From Tipula vernalis (Eukaryota; Arthropoda; Insecta; Diptera; Tipulidae), in assembly GCA_958295665.1 (NCBI GenBank), contig OY282560.1:97131930-97195929 (forward strand): a stretch of DNA of 64,000 bases, given 5' to 3'. The stretch's first letter is position 1; the number at the start of each line of letters is the position of its first letter. Below the pieces are notes generated by a model. It saw only the letters and a list, made by a program, of their open reading frames with translations, ran no database searches and was not told the origin of the DNA. This document shows, piece by piece, positions 49,263 through 62,638 of the stretch. A program made the position numbers and the translations under genes.

Positions 49263-52200
49263 TAGAAATAATCGAGCAATCAAAATGAAAATTGTCACAG
49301 CAATTACAGGTCTTGAAACATATTGATAGAGATATCAACCATCGTAATCGGACCATTTAAGATTTTTGCCGCCCAAAAACTTGTGGGCTATAGCACAGTT
49401 GATTTTCAATAAAATTGAATTTTCTAAGAAATGCTTAGAAATAATCGAGCAATCAAAATGAAAATTGTCACAGCAATTACAGGTCCCGTAACCTATTGAT
49501 AGAGGTATCAACCATCGTAATCGGACCATTTAAGATTTTTGCCGCCCAAAAACTTGTGGGCTATAGCACAGTTGATTTTCAATAAAATTGAATTTTCTAA
49601 GAAATGCTTAGAAATAATCGAGCAATCAAAATGAAAATTGTCACAGCAATTACAGGTCTTGAAACATATTGATAGAGATATCAACCATCGTAATCGGACC
49701 ATTTAAGATTTTTGCCGCCCAAAAACTTGTGGGCTATAGCACAGTTGATTTTCAATAAAATTGAATTTTCTAAGAAATGTTTAGAAATAATCGAGCAATC
49801 AAAATGAAAATTGTCACAGCAATTACAGGTCCCGTAACCTATTGATAGAGGTATCAACCATCGTAATCGGACCATTTTAGATTTTTGCCGCCCAAAAACT
49901 TGTGGGCTATAGCACAGTTGATTTTCAATAAAATTGAATTTTCTAAGAAATGTTTAGAAATAATCGAGCAATCAAAATGAAAATTGTCACAGCAATTACA
50001 GGTCCCGTAACCTATTGATAGAGGTATCAACCATCGTAATCGGACCATTTTAGATTTTTTGCCGCCCAAAAACTTGTGGGCTATAGCACAGTTGATTTTC
50101 AATAAAATTGAATTTTCTAAGAAATGCTTAGAAATAATCGAGCAATCAAAATGAAAATTGTCACAGCAATTACAGGTCCCGTAACCTATTGATAGAGGTA
50201 TCAACCATCGTAATCGGACCATTTAAGATTTTTGCCGCCCAAAAACTTGTGGGCTATAGCACAGTTGATTTTCAATAAAATTGAATTTTCTAAGAAATGC
50301 TTAGAAATAATCGAGCAATCAAAATGAAAATTGTCACAGCAATTACAGGTCTTGAAACATATTGATAGAGATATCAACCATCGTAATCGGACCATTTAAG
50401 ATTTTTGCCGCCCAAAAACTTGTGGGCTATAGCACAGTTGATTTTCAATAAAATTGAATTTTCTAAGAAATGTTTAGAAATAATCGAGCAATCAAAATGA
50501 AAATTGTCACAGCAATTACAGGTCCCGTAACCTATTGATAGAGGTATCAACCATCGTAATCGGACCATTTTAGATTTTTGCCGCCCAAAAACTTGTGGGC
50601 TATAGCACAGTTGATTTTCAATAAAATTGAATTTTCTAAGAAATGTTTAGAAATAATCGAGCAATCAAAATGAAAATTGTCACAGCAATTACAGGTCCCG
50701 TAACCTATTGATAGAGGTATCAACCATCGTAATCGGACCATTTTAGATTTTTTGCCGCCCAAAAACTTGTGGGCTATAGCACAGTTGATTTTCAATAAAA
50801 TTGAATTTTCTAAGAAATGCTTAGAAATAATCGAGCAATCAAAATGAAAATTGTCACAGCAATTACAGGTCCCGTAACCTATTGATAGAGGTATCAACCA
50901 TCGTAATCGGACCATTTAAGATTTTTGCCGCCCAAAAACTTGTGGGCTATAGCACAGTTGATTTTCAATAAAATTGAATTTTCTAAGAAATGCTTAGAAA
51001 TAATCGAGCAATCAAAATGAAAATTGTCACAGCAATTACAGGTCTTGAAACATATTGATAGAGATATCAACCATCGTAATCGGACCATTTAAGATTTTTG
51101 CCGCCCAAAAACTTGTGGGCTATAGCACAGTTGATTTTCAATAAAATTGAATTTTCTAAGAAATGTTTAGAAATAATCGAGCAATCAAAATGAAAATTGT
51201 CACAGCAATTACAGGTCCCGTAACCTATTGATAGAGGTATCAACCATCGTAATCGGACCATTTTAGATTTTTGCCGCCCAAAAACTTGTGGGCTATAGCA
51301 CAGTTGATTTTCAATAAAATTGAATTTTCTAAGAAATGCTTAGAAATAATCGAGCAATCAAAATGAAAATTGTCACAGCAATTACAGGTCTTGAAACATA
51401 TTGATAGAGATATCAACCATCGTAATCGGACCATTTAAGATTTTTGCCGCCCAAAAACTTGTGGGCTATAGCACAGTTGATTTTCAATAAAATTGAATTT
51501 TCTAAGAAATGTTTAGAAATAATCGAGCAATCAAAATGAAAATTGTCACAGCAATTACAGGTCCCGTAACCTATTGATAGAGGTATCAACCATCGTAATC
51601 GGACCATTTTAGATTTTTTGCCGCCCAAAAACTTGTGGGCTATAGCACAGTTGATTTTCAATAAAATTGAATTTTCTAAGAAATGCTTAGAAATAATCGA
51701 GCAATCAAAATGAAAATTGTCACAGCAATTACAGGTCCCGTAACCTATTGATAGAGGTATCAACCATCGTAATCGGACCATTTTAGATTTTTTGCCGCCC
51801 AAAAACTTGTGGGCTATAGCACAGTTGATTTTCAATAAAATTGAATTTTCTAAGAAATGCTTAGAAATAATCGAGCAATCAAAATGAAAATTGTCACAGC
51901 AATTACAGGTCCCGTAACCTATTGATAGAGGTATCAACCATCGTAATCGGACCATTTAAGATTTTTGCCGCCCAAAAACTTGTGGGCTATAGCACAGTTG
52001 ATTTTCAATAAAATTGAATTTTCTAAGAAATGCTTAGAAATAATCGAGCAATCAAAATGAAAATTGTCACAGCAATTACAGGTCTTGAAACATATTGATA
52101 GAGATATCAACCATCGTAATCGGACCATTTAAGATTTTTGCCGCCCAAAAACTTGTGGGCTATAGCACAGTTGATTTTCAATAAAATTGAATTTTCTAAG

Positions 52201-52928
52201 AAATGTTTAGAAATAATCGAGCAATCAAAATGAAAATTGTCACAGCAATTACAGGTCCCGTAACCTATTGATAGAGGTATCAACCATCGTAATCGGACCA
52301 TTTTAGATTTTTGCCGCCCAAAAACTTGTGGGCTATAGCACAGTTGATTTTCAATAAAATTGAATTTTCTAAGAAATGCTTAGAAATAATCGAGCAATCA
52401 AAATGAAAATTGTCACAGCAATTACAGGTCTTGAAACATATTGATAGAGATATCAACCATCGTAATCGGACCATTTAAGATTTTTGCCGCCCAAAAACTT
52501 GTGGGCTATAGCACAGTTGATTTTCAATAAAATTGAATTTTCTAAGAAATGTTTAGAAATAATCGAGCAATCAAAATGAAAATTGTCACAGCAATTACAG
52601 GTCCCGTAACCTATTGATAGAGGTATCAACCATCGTAATCGGACCATTTTAGATTTTTTGCCGCCCAAAAACTTGTGGGCTATAGCACAGTTGATTTTCA
52701 ATAAAATTGAATTTTCTAAGAAATGTTTAGAAATAATCGAGCAATCAAAATGAAAATTGTCACAGCAATTACAGGTCCCGTAACCAATTGATAGAGGTAT
52801 CAACCATCGTAATCGGACCATTTAAGATTTTTGCCGCCCAAAACTTGTGGGCTATAGCACAGTTGATTTTCAATAAAATTGAATTTTCTAAGAAATGCTT
52901 AGAAATACTCCAGCAATCAAAATGAAAA
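49263..52928 (+). repeat. 3.67-kb segment, copy 1 (partner 53420-56911, one monomer shorter)
   Basis: The offset is 4157 bp (24 monomers) at first and 3983 bp after about 51.7 kb. The 174-bp change comes from one additional T6/GCTTAG monomer in this copy, where two such units stand in a row at about 51.6-51.9 kb. The left limit is GCTTAG against GTTTAG at 49262/53419. The right limit is AAAACTGTCAC near 52929, unlike the partner. Confidence 0.86.
49633..51018 (+). repeat. 4-monomer repeat, two copies of 693 bp
   Basis: Units 49633-50325 and 50326-51018 each contain monomers of 173, 173, 174 and 173 bp. The order is a TCTTGAAACATATTG unit, a class II GTTTAG unit, a T6/GCTTAG unit and a unit that reads ATTTAAG only after the next start. 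I see no difference between the copies. The pair is repeated at 53790-55175 inside the second copy of the larger duplication. Confidence 0.82.
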
Positions 52929-53419
52929 CTGTCACAGCAATTACAGGTCCCGTAACCTATTGATAGAGGTATCAACCATCGTAATCGGACCATTTTAGAT
53001 TTTTTGCCGCCCAAAAACTTGTGGGCTATAGCACAGTTGATTTTCAATAAAATTGAATTTTCTAAGAAATGTTTAGAAATAATCGAGCAATCAAAATGAA
53101 AATTGTCACAGCAATTACAGGTCCCGTAACCAATTGATAGAGGTATCAACCATCGTAATCGGACCATTTTAGATTTTTGCCGCCCAAAAACTTGTGGGCT
53201 ATAGCACAGTTGATTTTCAATAAAATTGAATTTTCTAAGAAATGCTTAGAAATAATCGAGCAATCAAAATGAAAATTGTCACAGCAATTACAGGTCTTGA
53301 AACATATTGATAGAGATATCAACCATCGTAATCGGACCATTTAAGATTTTTGCCGCCCAAAAACTTGTGGGCTATAGCACAGTTGATTTTCAATAAAATT
53401 GAATTTTCTAAGAAATGTT

Positions 53420-56400
53420 TAGAAATAATCGAGCAATCAAAATGAAAATTGTCACAGCAATTACAGGTCTTGAAACATATTGATAGAGATATCAACCATC
53501 GTAATCGGACCATTTAAGATTTTTGCCGCCCAAAAACTTGTGGGCTATAGCACAGTTGATTTTCAATAAAATTGAATTTTCTAAGAAATGCTTAGAAATA
53601 ATCGAGCAATCAAAATGAAAATTGTCACAGCAATTACAGGTCCCGTAACCTATTGATAGAGGTATCAACCATCGTAATCGGACCATTTAAGATTTTTGCC
53701 GCCCAAAAACTTGTGGGCTATAGCACAGTTGATTTTCAATAAAATTGAATTTTCTAAGAAATGCTTAGAAATAATCGAGCAATCAAAATGAAAATTGTCA
53801 CAGCAATTACAGGTCTTGAAACATATTGATAGAGATATCAACCATCGTAATCGGACCATTTAAGATTTTTGCCGCCCAAAAACTTGTGGGCTATAGCACA
53901 GTTGATTTTCAATAAAATTGAATTTTCTAAGAAATGTTTAGAAATAATCGAGCAATCAAAATGAAAATTGTCACAGCAATTACAGGTCCCGTAACCTATT
54001 GATAGAGGTATCAACCATCGTAATCGGACCATTTTAGATTTTTGCCGCCCAAAAACTTGTGGGCTATAGCACAGTTGATTTTCAATAAAATTGAATTTTC
54101 TAAGAAATGTTTAGAAATAATCGAGCAATCAAAATGAAAATTGTCACAGCAATTACAGGTCCCGTAACCTATTGATAGAGGTATCAACCATCGTAATCGG
54201 ACCATTTTAGATTTTTTGCCGCCCAAAAACTTGTGGGCTATAGCACAGTTGATTTTCAATAAAATTGAATTTTCTAAGAAATGCTTAGAAATAATCGAGC
54301 AATCAAAATGAAAATTGTCACAGCAATTACAGGTCCCGTAACCTATTGATAGAGGTATCAACCATCGTAATCGGACCATTTAAGATTTTTGCCGCCCAAA
54401 AACTTGTGGGCTATAGCACAGTTGATTTTCAATAAAATTGAATTTTCTAAGAAATGCTTAGAAATAATCGAGCAATCAAAATGAAAATTGTCACAGCAAT
54501 TACAGGTCTTGAAACATATTGATAGAGATATCAACCATCGTAATCGGACCATTTAAGATTTTTGCCGCCCAAAAACTTGTGGGCTATAGCACAGTTGATT
54601 TTCAATAAAATTGAATTTTCTAAGAAATGTTTAGAAATAATCGAGCAATCAAAATGAAAATTGTCACAGCAATTACAGGTCCCGTAACCTATTGATAGAG
54701 GTATCAACCATCGTAATCGGACCATTTTAGATTTTTGCCGCCCAAAAACTTGTGGGCTATAGCACAGTTGATTTTCAATAAAATTGAATTTTCTAAGAAA
54801 TGTTTAGAAATAATCGAGCAATCAAAATGAAAATTGTCACAGCAATTACAGGTCCCGTAACCTATTGATAGAGGTATCAACCATCGTAATCGGACCATTT
54901 TAGATTTTTTGCCGCCCAAAAACTTGTGGGCTATAGCACAGTTGATTTTCAATAAAATTGAATTTTCTAAGAAATGCTTAGAAATAATCGAGCAATCAAA
55001 ATGAAAATTGTCACAGCAATTACAGGTCCCGTAACCTATTGATAGAGGTATCAACCATCGTAATCGGACCATTTAAGATTTTTGCCGCCCAAAAACTTGT
55101 GGGCTATAGCACAGTTGATTTTCAATAAAATTGAATTTTCTAAGAAATGCTTAGAAATAATCGAGCAATCAAAATGAAAATTGTCACAGCAATTACAGGT
55201 CTTGAAACATATTGATAGAGATATCAACCATCGTAATCGGACCATTTAAGATTTTTGCCGCCCAAAAACTTGTGGGCTATAGCACAGTTGATTTTCAATA
55301 AAATTGAATTTTCTAAGAAATGTTTAGAAATAATCGAGCAATCAAAATGAAAATTGTCACAGCAATTACAGGTCCCGTAACCTATTGATAGAGGTATCAA
55401 CCATCGTAATCGGACCATTTTAGATTTTTGCCGCCCAAAAACTTGTGGGCTATAGCACAGTTGATTTTCAATAAAATTGAATTTTCTAAGAAATGCTTAG
55501 AAATAATCGAGCAATCAAAATGAAAATTGTCACAGCAATTACAGGTCTTGAAACATATTGATAGAGATATCAACCATCGTAATCGGACCATTTAAGATTT
55601 TTGCCGCCCAAAAACTTGTGGGCTATAGCACAGTTGATTTTCAATAAAATTGAATTTTCTAAGAAATGTTTAGAAATAATCGAGCAATCAAAATGAAAAT
55701 TGTCACAGCAATTACAGGTCCCGTAACCTATTGATAGAGGTATCAACCATCGTAATCGGACCATTTTAGATTTTTTGCCGCCCAAAAACTTGTGGGCTAT
55801 AGCACAGTTGATTTTCAATAAAATTGAATTTTCTAAGAAATGCTTAGAAATAATCGAGCAATCAAAATGAAAATTGTCACAGCAATTACAGGTCCCGTAA
55901 CCTATTGATAGAGGTATCAACCATCGTAATCGGACCATTTAAGATTTTTGCCGCCCAAAAACTTGTGGGCTATAGCACAGTTGATTTTCAATAAAATTGA
56001 ATTTTCTAAGAAATGCTTAGAAATAATCGAGCAATCAAAATGAAAATTGTCACAGCAATTACAGGTCTTGAAACATATTGATAGAGATATCAACCATCGT
56101 AATCGGACCATTTAAGATTTTTGCCGCCCAAAAACTTGTGGGCTATAGCACAGTTGATTTTCAATAAAATTGAATTTTCTAAGAAATGTTTAGAAATAAT
56201 CGAGCAATCAAAATGAAAATTGTCACAGCAATTACAGGTCCCGTAACCTATTGATAGAGGTATCAACCATCGTAATCGGACCATTTTAGATTTTTGCCGC
56301 CCAAAAACTTGTGGGCTATAGCACAGTTGATTTTCAATAAAATTGAATTTTCTAAGAAATGCTTAGAAATAATCGAGCAATCAAAATGAAAATTGTCACA

Positions 56401-56911
56401 GCAATTACAGGTCTTGAAACATATTGATAGAGATATCAACCATCGTAATCGGACCATTTAAGATTTTTGCCGCCCAAAAACTTGTGGGCTATAGCACAGT
56501 TGATTTTCAATAAAATTGAATTTTCTAAGAAATGTTTAGAAATAATCGAGCAATCAAAATGAAAATTGTCACAGCAATTACAGGTCCCGTAACCTATTGA
56601 TAGAGGTATCAACCATCGTAATCGGACCATTTTAGATTTTTTGCCGCCCAAAAACTTGTGGGCTATAGCACAGTTGATTTTCAATAAAATTGAATTTTCT
56701 AAGAAATGTTTAGAAATAATCGAGCAATCAAAATGAAAATTGTCACAGCAATTACAGGTCCCGTAACCAATTGATAGAGGTATCAACCATCGTAATCGGA
56801 CCATTTAAGATTTTTGCCGCCCAAAACTTGTGGGCTATAGCACAGTTGATTTTCAATAAAATTGAATTTTCTAAGAAATGCTTAGAAATACTCCAGCAAT
56901 CAAAATGAAAA
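53420..56911 (+). repeat. 3.49-kb segment, copy 2
   Basis: Length is 3492 bp, exactly 174 bp less than 49263-52928. Apart from the missing T6/GCTTAG monomer I noticed no substitution between the two, so this is probably the youngest large event in the window. The match ends where the next unit reads AAAATTGTCACAG and TAACTTATTG. Confidence 0.86.
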
Positions 56912-58375
56912 TTGTCACAGCAATTACAGGTCCCGTAACTTATTGATAGAGGTATCAACCATCGTAATCGGACCATTTTAGATTTTTGCCGCCCAAAACT
57001 TGTGGGCTATAGCACAGTTGATTTTCAATAAAATTGAATTTTCTAAGAAATGCTTAGAAATACTCCAGCAATCAAAATGAAAATTGTCACAGCAATTACA
57101 GGTCCCGTAACTTATTGATAGAGGTATCAACCATCGTAATCGGACCATTTTAGATTTTTGCCGCCCAAAAACTTGTGGGCTATAGCACAGTTGATTTTCA
57201 ATAAAATTGAATTTTCTAAGAAATGCTTAGAAATAATCGAGCAATCAAAATGAAAATTGTCACAGCAATTACAGGTCTTGAAACATATTGATAGAGATAT
57301 CAACCATCGTAATCGGACCATTTAAGATTTTTGCCGCCCAAAAACTTGTGGGCTATTGCACAGTTGATTTTCAATAAAATTGAATTTTCTAAGAAATGTT
57401 TAGAAATAATCGAGCAATCAAAATGAAAATTGTCACAGCAATTACAGGTCCCGTAACCTATTGATAGAGGTATCAACCATCGTAATCGGACCATTTAAGA
57501 TTTTTGCCGCCCAAAACTTGTGGGCTATAGCACAGTTGATTTTCAATAAAATTGAATTTTCTAAGAAATGTTTAGAAATAATCGAGCAATCAAAATGAAA
57601 ATTGTCACAGCAATTACAGGTCCCGTAACCTATTGATAGAGGTATCAACCATCGTAATCGGACCATTTTAGATTTTTTGCCGCCCAAAAACTTGTGGGCT
57701 ATAGCACAGTTGATTTTCAATAAAATTGAATTTTCTAAGAAATGTTTAGAAATAATCGAGCAATCAAAATGAAAATTGTCACAGCAATTACAGGTCCCGT
57801 AACCTATTGATAGAGGTATCAACCATCGTAATCGGACCATTTTAGATTTTTTGCCGCCCAAAAACTTGTGGGCTATAGCACAGTTGATTTTCAATAAAAT
57901 TGAATTTTCTAAGAAATGTTTAGAAATAATCGAGCAATCAAAATGAAAATTGTCACAGCAATTACAGGTCCCGTAACCAATTGATAGAGGTATCAACCAT
58001 CGTAATCGGACCATTTAAGATTTTTGCCGCCCAAAACTTGTGGGCTATAGCACAGTTGATTTTCAATAAAATTGAATTTTCTAAGAAATGCTTAGAAATA
58101 CTCCAGCAATCAAAATGAAAATTGTCACAGCAATTACAGGTCCCGTAACTTATTGATAGAGGTATCAACCATCGTAATCGGACCATTTTAGATTTTTGCC
58201 GCCCAAAAACTTGTGGGCTATAGCACAGTTGATTTTCAATAAAATTGAATTTTCTAAGAAATGCTTAGAAATAATCGAGCAATCAAAATGAAAATTGTCA
58301 CAGCAATTACAGGTCCCGTAACCTATTGATAGAGGTATCAACCATCGTAATCGGACCATTTTAGATTTTTTGCCG

Positions 58376-59180
58376 CCCAAAAACTTGTGGGCTATAGCAC
58401 AGTTGATTTTCAATAAAATTGAATTTTCTAAGAAATGTTTAGAAATAATCGAGCAATCAAAATGAAAATTGTCACAGCAATTACAGGTCCCGTAACCTAT
58501 TGATAGAGGTATCAACCATCGTAATCGGACCATTTTAGATTTTTGCCGCCCAAAAACTTGTGGGCTATAGCACAGTTGATTTTCAATAAAATTGAATTTT
58601 CTAAGAAATGCTAAGAAATAATCGAGCAATCAAAATGAAAATTGTCACAGCAATTACAGGTCCCGTAACCTATTGATAGAGGTATCAACCATCGTAATCG
58701 GACCATTTAAGATTTTTGCCGCCCAAAACTTGTGGGCTATAGCACAGTTGATTTTCAATAAAATTGAATTTTCTAAGAAATGCTTAGAAATACTCCAGCA
58801 ATCAAAATGAAAATTGTCACAGCAATTACAGGTCCCGTAACTTATTGATAGAGGTATCAACCATCGTAATCGGACCATTTTAGATTTTTGCCGCCCAAAA
58901 ACTTGTGGGCTATAGCACAGTTGATTTTCAATAAAATTGAATTTTCTAAAAAATGCTTAGAAATACTCCAGCAATCAAAATGAAAATTGTCACAGCAATT
59001 ACAGGTCCCGTAACTTATTGATAGAGGTATCAACCATCGTAATCGGACCATTTTAGATTTTTGCCGCCCAAAAACTTGTGGACTATAGCACAGTTGATTT
59101 TCAATAAAATTGAATTTTCTAAGAAATGCTTAGAAATAATCGAGCAATCAAAATGAAAATTGTCACAGCAATTACAGGTC
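58376..59180 (+). repeat. 0.8-kb block, copy 1 (partner 60797-61600, offset 2421 bp)
   Basis: Both copies hold a GCTAAG monomer, now rare in region D, followed by consecutive TAACTTATTG / CTCCAG monomers. Private changes in this copy are TTCTAAAAAATG near 58950 and GTGGACTATAG near 59091. The right limit is TCTTGAAAC against TCCCGTAACC. Confidence 0.77.
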
Positions 59181-59923
59181 TTGAAACATATTGATAGAGA
59201 TATCAACCATCGTAATCGGACCATTTAAGATTTTTGCCGCCCAAAAACTTGTGGGCTATAGCACAGTTGATTTTCAATAAAATTGAATTTTCTAAGAAAT
59301 GTTTAGAAATAATCGAGCAATCAAAATGAAAATTGTCACAGCAATTACAGGTCCCGTAACCTATTGATAGAGGTATCAACCATCGTAATCGGACCATTTA
59401 AGATTTTTGCCGCCCAAAAACTTGTGGGCTATAGCACAGTTGATTTTCAATAAAATTGAATTTTCTAAGAAATGCTTAGAAATAATCGAGCAATCAAAAT
59501 GAAAATTGTCACAGCAATTACAGGTCCCGTAACCTATTGATAGAGGTATCAACCATCGTAATCGGACCATTTAAGATTTTTGCCGCCCAAAAACTTGTGG
59601 GCTATAGCACAGTTGATTTTCAATAAAATTGAATTTTCTAAGAAATGCTTAGAAATAATCGAGCAATCAAAATGAAAATTGTCACAGCAATTACAGGTCT
59701 TGAAACATATTGATAGAGATATCAACCATCGTAATCGGACCATTTAAGATTTTTGCCGCCCAAAAACTTGTGGGCTATAGCACAGTTGATTTTCAATAAA
59801 ATTGAATTTTCTAAGAAATGTTTAGAAATAATCGAGCAATCAAAATGAAAATTGTCACAGCAATTACAGGTCCCGTAACCTATTGATAGAGGTATCAACC
59901 ATCGTAATCGGACCATTTTAGAT

Positions 59924-60737
59924 TTTTTGCCGCCCAAAAACTTGTGGGCTATAGCACAGTTGATTTTCAATAAAATTGAATTTTCTAAGAAATGTTTAGA
60001 AATAATCGAGCAATCAAAATGAAAATTGTCACAGCAATTACAGGTCCCGTAACCAATTGATAGAGGTATCAACCATCGTAATCGGACCATTTTAGATTTT
60101 TGCCGCCCAAAACTTGTGGGCTATAGCACAGTTGATTTTCAATAAAATTGAATTTTCTAAGAAATGCTTAGAAATACTCCAGCAATCAAAATGAAAATTG
60201 TCACAGCAATTACAGGTCCCGTAACTTATTGATAGAGGTATCAACCATCGTAATCGGACCATTTTAGATTTTTGCCGCCCAAAACTTGTGGGCTATAGCA
60301 CAGTTGATTTTCAATAAAATTGAATTTTCTAAGAAATGCTTAGAAATACTCCAGCAATCAAAATGAAAATTGTCACAGCAATTACAGGTCCCGTAACTTA
60401 TTGATAGAGGTATCAACCATCGTAATCGGACCATTTTAGATTTTTGCCGCCCAAAAACTTGTGGGCTATAGCACAGTTGATTTTCAATAAAATTGAATTT
60501 TCTAAGAAATGTTTAGAAATAATCGAGCAATTAAAATGAAAATTGTCACAGCAATTACAGGTCCCGTAACCTATTGATAGAGGTATCAACCATCGTAATC
60601 GGACCATTTTAGATTTTTTGCCGCCCAAAAACTTGTGGGCTATAGCACAGTTGATTTTCAATAAAATTGAATTTTCTAAGAAATGTTTAGAAATAATCGA
60701 GCAATCAAAATGAAAATTGTCACAGCAATTACAGGTC
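59924..60737 (+). repeat. 0.81-kb block, copy 1 (partner 61825-62638, offset 1901 bp)
   Basis: The block holds an AACCAATTG unit and TAACTTATTG units of 172 bp that combine ATTTTAG with A4, a recombinant combination, then a T6 unit. Differences seen are CAATTAAAATG near 60532 in this copy and GATTGTTTGCC near 62514 in the partner. A third partial copy begins near 63.1 kb. Confidence 0.76.
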
Positions 60738-60796
60738 TTGAAACATATTGATAGAGATATCAACCATCGTAATCGGACCATTTAAGATTTTTGCCG

Positions 60797-61600
60797 CCCA
60801 AAAACTTGTGGGCTATAGCACAGTTGATTTTCAATAAAATTGAATTTTCTAAGAAATGTTTAGAAATAATCGAGCAATCAAAATGAAAATTGTCACAGCA
60901 ATTACAGGTCCCGTAACCTATTGATAGAGGTATCAACCATCGTAATCGGACCATTTTAGATTTTTGCCGCCCAAAAACTTGTGGGCTATAGCACAGTTGA
61001 TTTTCAATAAAATTGAATTTTCTAAGAAATGCTAAGAAATAATCGAGCAATCAAAATGAAAATTGTCACAGCAATTACAGGTCCCGTAACCTATTGATAG
61101 AGGTATCAACCATCGTAATCGGACCATTTAAGATTTTTGCCGCCCAAAACTTGTGGGCTATAGCACAGTTGATTTTCAATAAAATTGAATTTTCTAAGAA
61201 ATGCTTAGAAATACTCCAGCAATCAAAATGAAAATTGTCACAGCAATTACAGGTCCCGTAACTTATTGATAGAGGTATCAACCATCGTAATCGGACCATT
61301 TTAGATTTTTGCCGCCCAAAAACTTGTGGGCTATAGCACAGTTGATTTTCAATAAAATTGAATTTTCTAAGAAATGCTTAGAAATACTCCAGCAATCAAA
61401 ATGAAAATTGTCACAGCAATTACAGGTCCCGTAACTTATTGATAGAGGTATCAACCATCGTAATCGGACCATTTTAGATTTTTGCCGCCCAAAAACTTGT
61501 GGGCTATAGCACAGTTGATTTTCAATAAAATTGAATTTTCTAAGAAATGCTTAGAAATAATAGAGCAATCAAAATGAAAATTGTCACAGCAATTACAGGT
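60797..61600 (+). repeat. 0.8-kb block, copy 2 (partner of 58376-59180)
   Basis: This copy follows 58376-59180 at offset 2421 (14 monomers). It lacks the two private changes of copy 1 and instead has AATAATAGAGC near 61560, a variant repeated near 62769. That shared variant ties it to the monomers that follow. Confidence 0.76.
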
Positions 61601-61824
61601 CCCGTAACCTATTGATAGAGGTATCAACCATCGTAATCGGACCATTTAAGATTTTTGCCGCCCAAAAACTTGTGGGCTATAGCACAGTTGATTTTCAATA
61701 AAATTGAATTTTCTAAGAAATGCTTAGAAATAATCGAGCAATCAAAATGAAAATTGTCACAGCAATTACAGGTCTTGAAACATATTGATAGAGATATCAA
61801 CCATCGTAATCGGACCATTTAAGA

Positions 61825-62638
61825 TTTTTGCCGCCCAAAAACTTGTGGGCTATAGCACAGTTGATTTTCAATAAAATTGAATTTTCTAAGAAATGTTTAG
61901 AAATAATCGAGCAATCAAAATGAAAATTGTCACAGCAATTACAGGTCCCGTAACCAATTGATAGAGGTATCAACCATCGTAATCGGACCATTTTAGATTT
62001 TTGCCGCCCAAAACTTGTGGGCTATAGCACAGTTGATTTTCAATAAAATTGAATTTTCTAAGAAATGCTTAGAAATACTCCAGCAATCAAAATGAAAATT
62101 GTCACAGCAATTACAGGTCCCGTAACTTATTGATAGAGGTATCAACCATCGTAATCGGACCATTTTAGATTTTTGCCGCCCAAAACTTGTGGGCTATAGC
62201 ACAGTTGATTTTCAATAAAATTGAATTTTCTAAGAAATGCTTAGAAATACTCCAGCAATCAAAATGAAAATTGTCACAGCAATTACAGGTCCCGTAACTT
62301 ATTGATAGAGGTATCAACCATCGTAATCGGACCATTTTAGATTTTTGCCGCCCAAAAACTTGTGGGCTATAGCACAGTTGATTTTCAATAAAATTGAATT
62401 TTCTAAGAAATGTTTAGAAATAATCGAGCAATCAAAATGAAAATTGTCACAGCAATTACAGGTCCCGTAACCTATTGATAGAGGTATCAACCATCGTAAT
62501 CGGACCATTTTAGATTGTTTGCCGCCCAAAAACTTGTGGGCTATAGCACAGTTGATTTTCAATAAAATTGAATTTTCTAAGAAATGTTTAGAAATAATCG
62601 AGCAATCAAAATGAAAATTGTCACAGCAATTACAGGTC
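61825..62638 (+). repeat. 0.81-kb block, copy 2
   Basis: This matches 59924-60737 at offset 1901 (11 monomers). Its T6 tract is interrupted as GATTGTTTGCC near 62514, the only such state I saw. The remaining stretch to 64000 continues with more TAACTTATTG / CTCCAG units and two adjacent T6 monomers and shows nothing else. Confidence 0.76.

Noticed and set aside
57442..58014. 190-residue minus-strand open frame made of about three near-identical 58-residue repeats, and the many 63-180-residue frames like it
   Set aside because: The frames exist wherever monomers occur, end where a 172- or 173-bp unit shifts the frame, and overlap each other in different frames of the same DNA. Nothing suggests a promoter, a start context or selection on codons. 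I treat them as by-products of the repeat.
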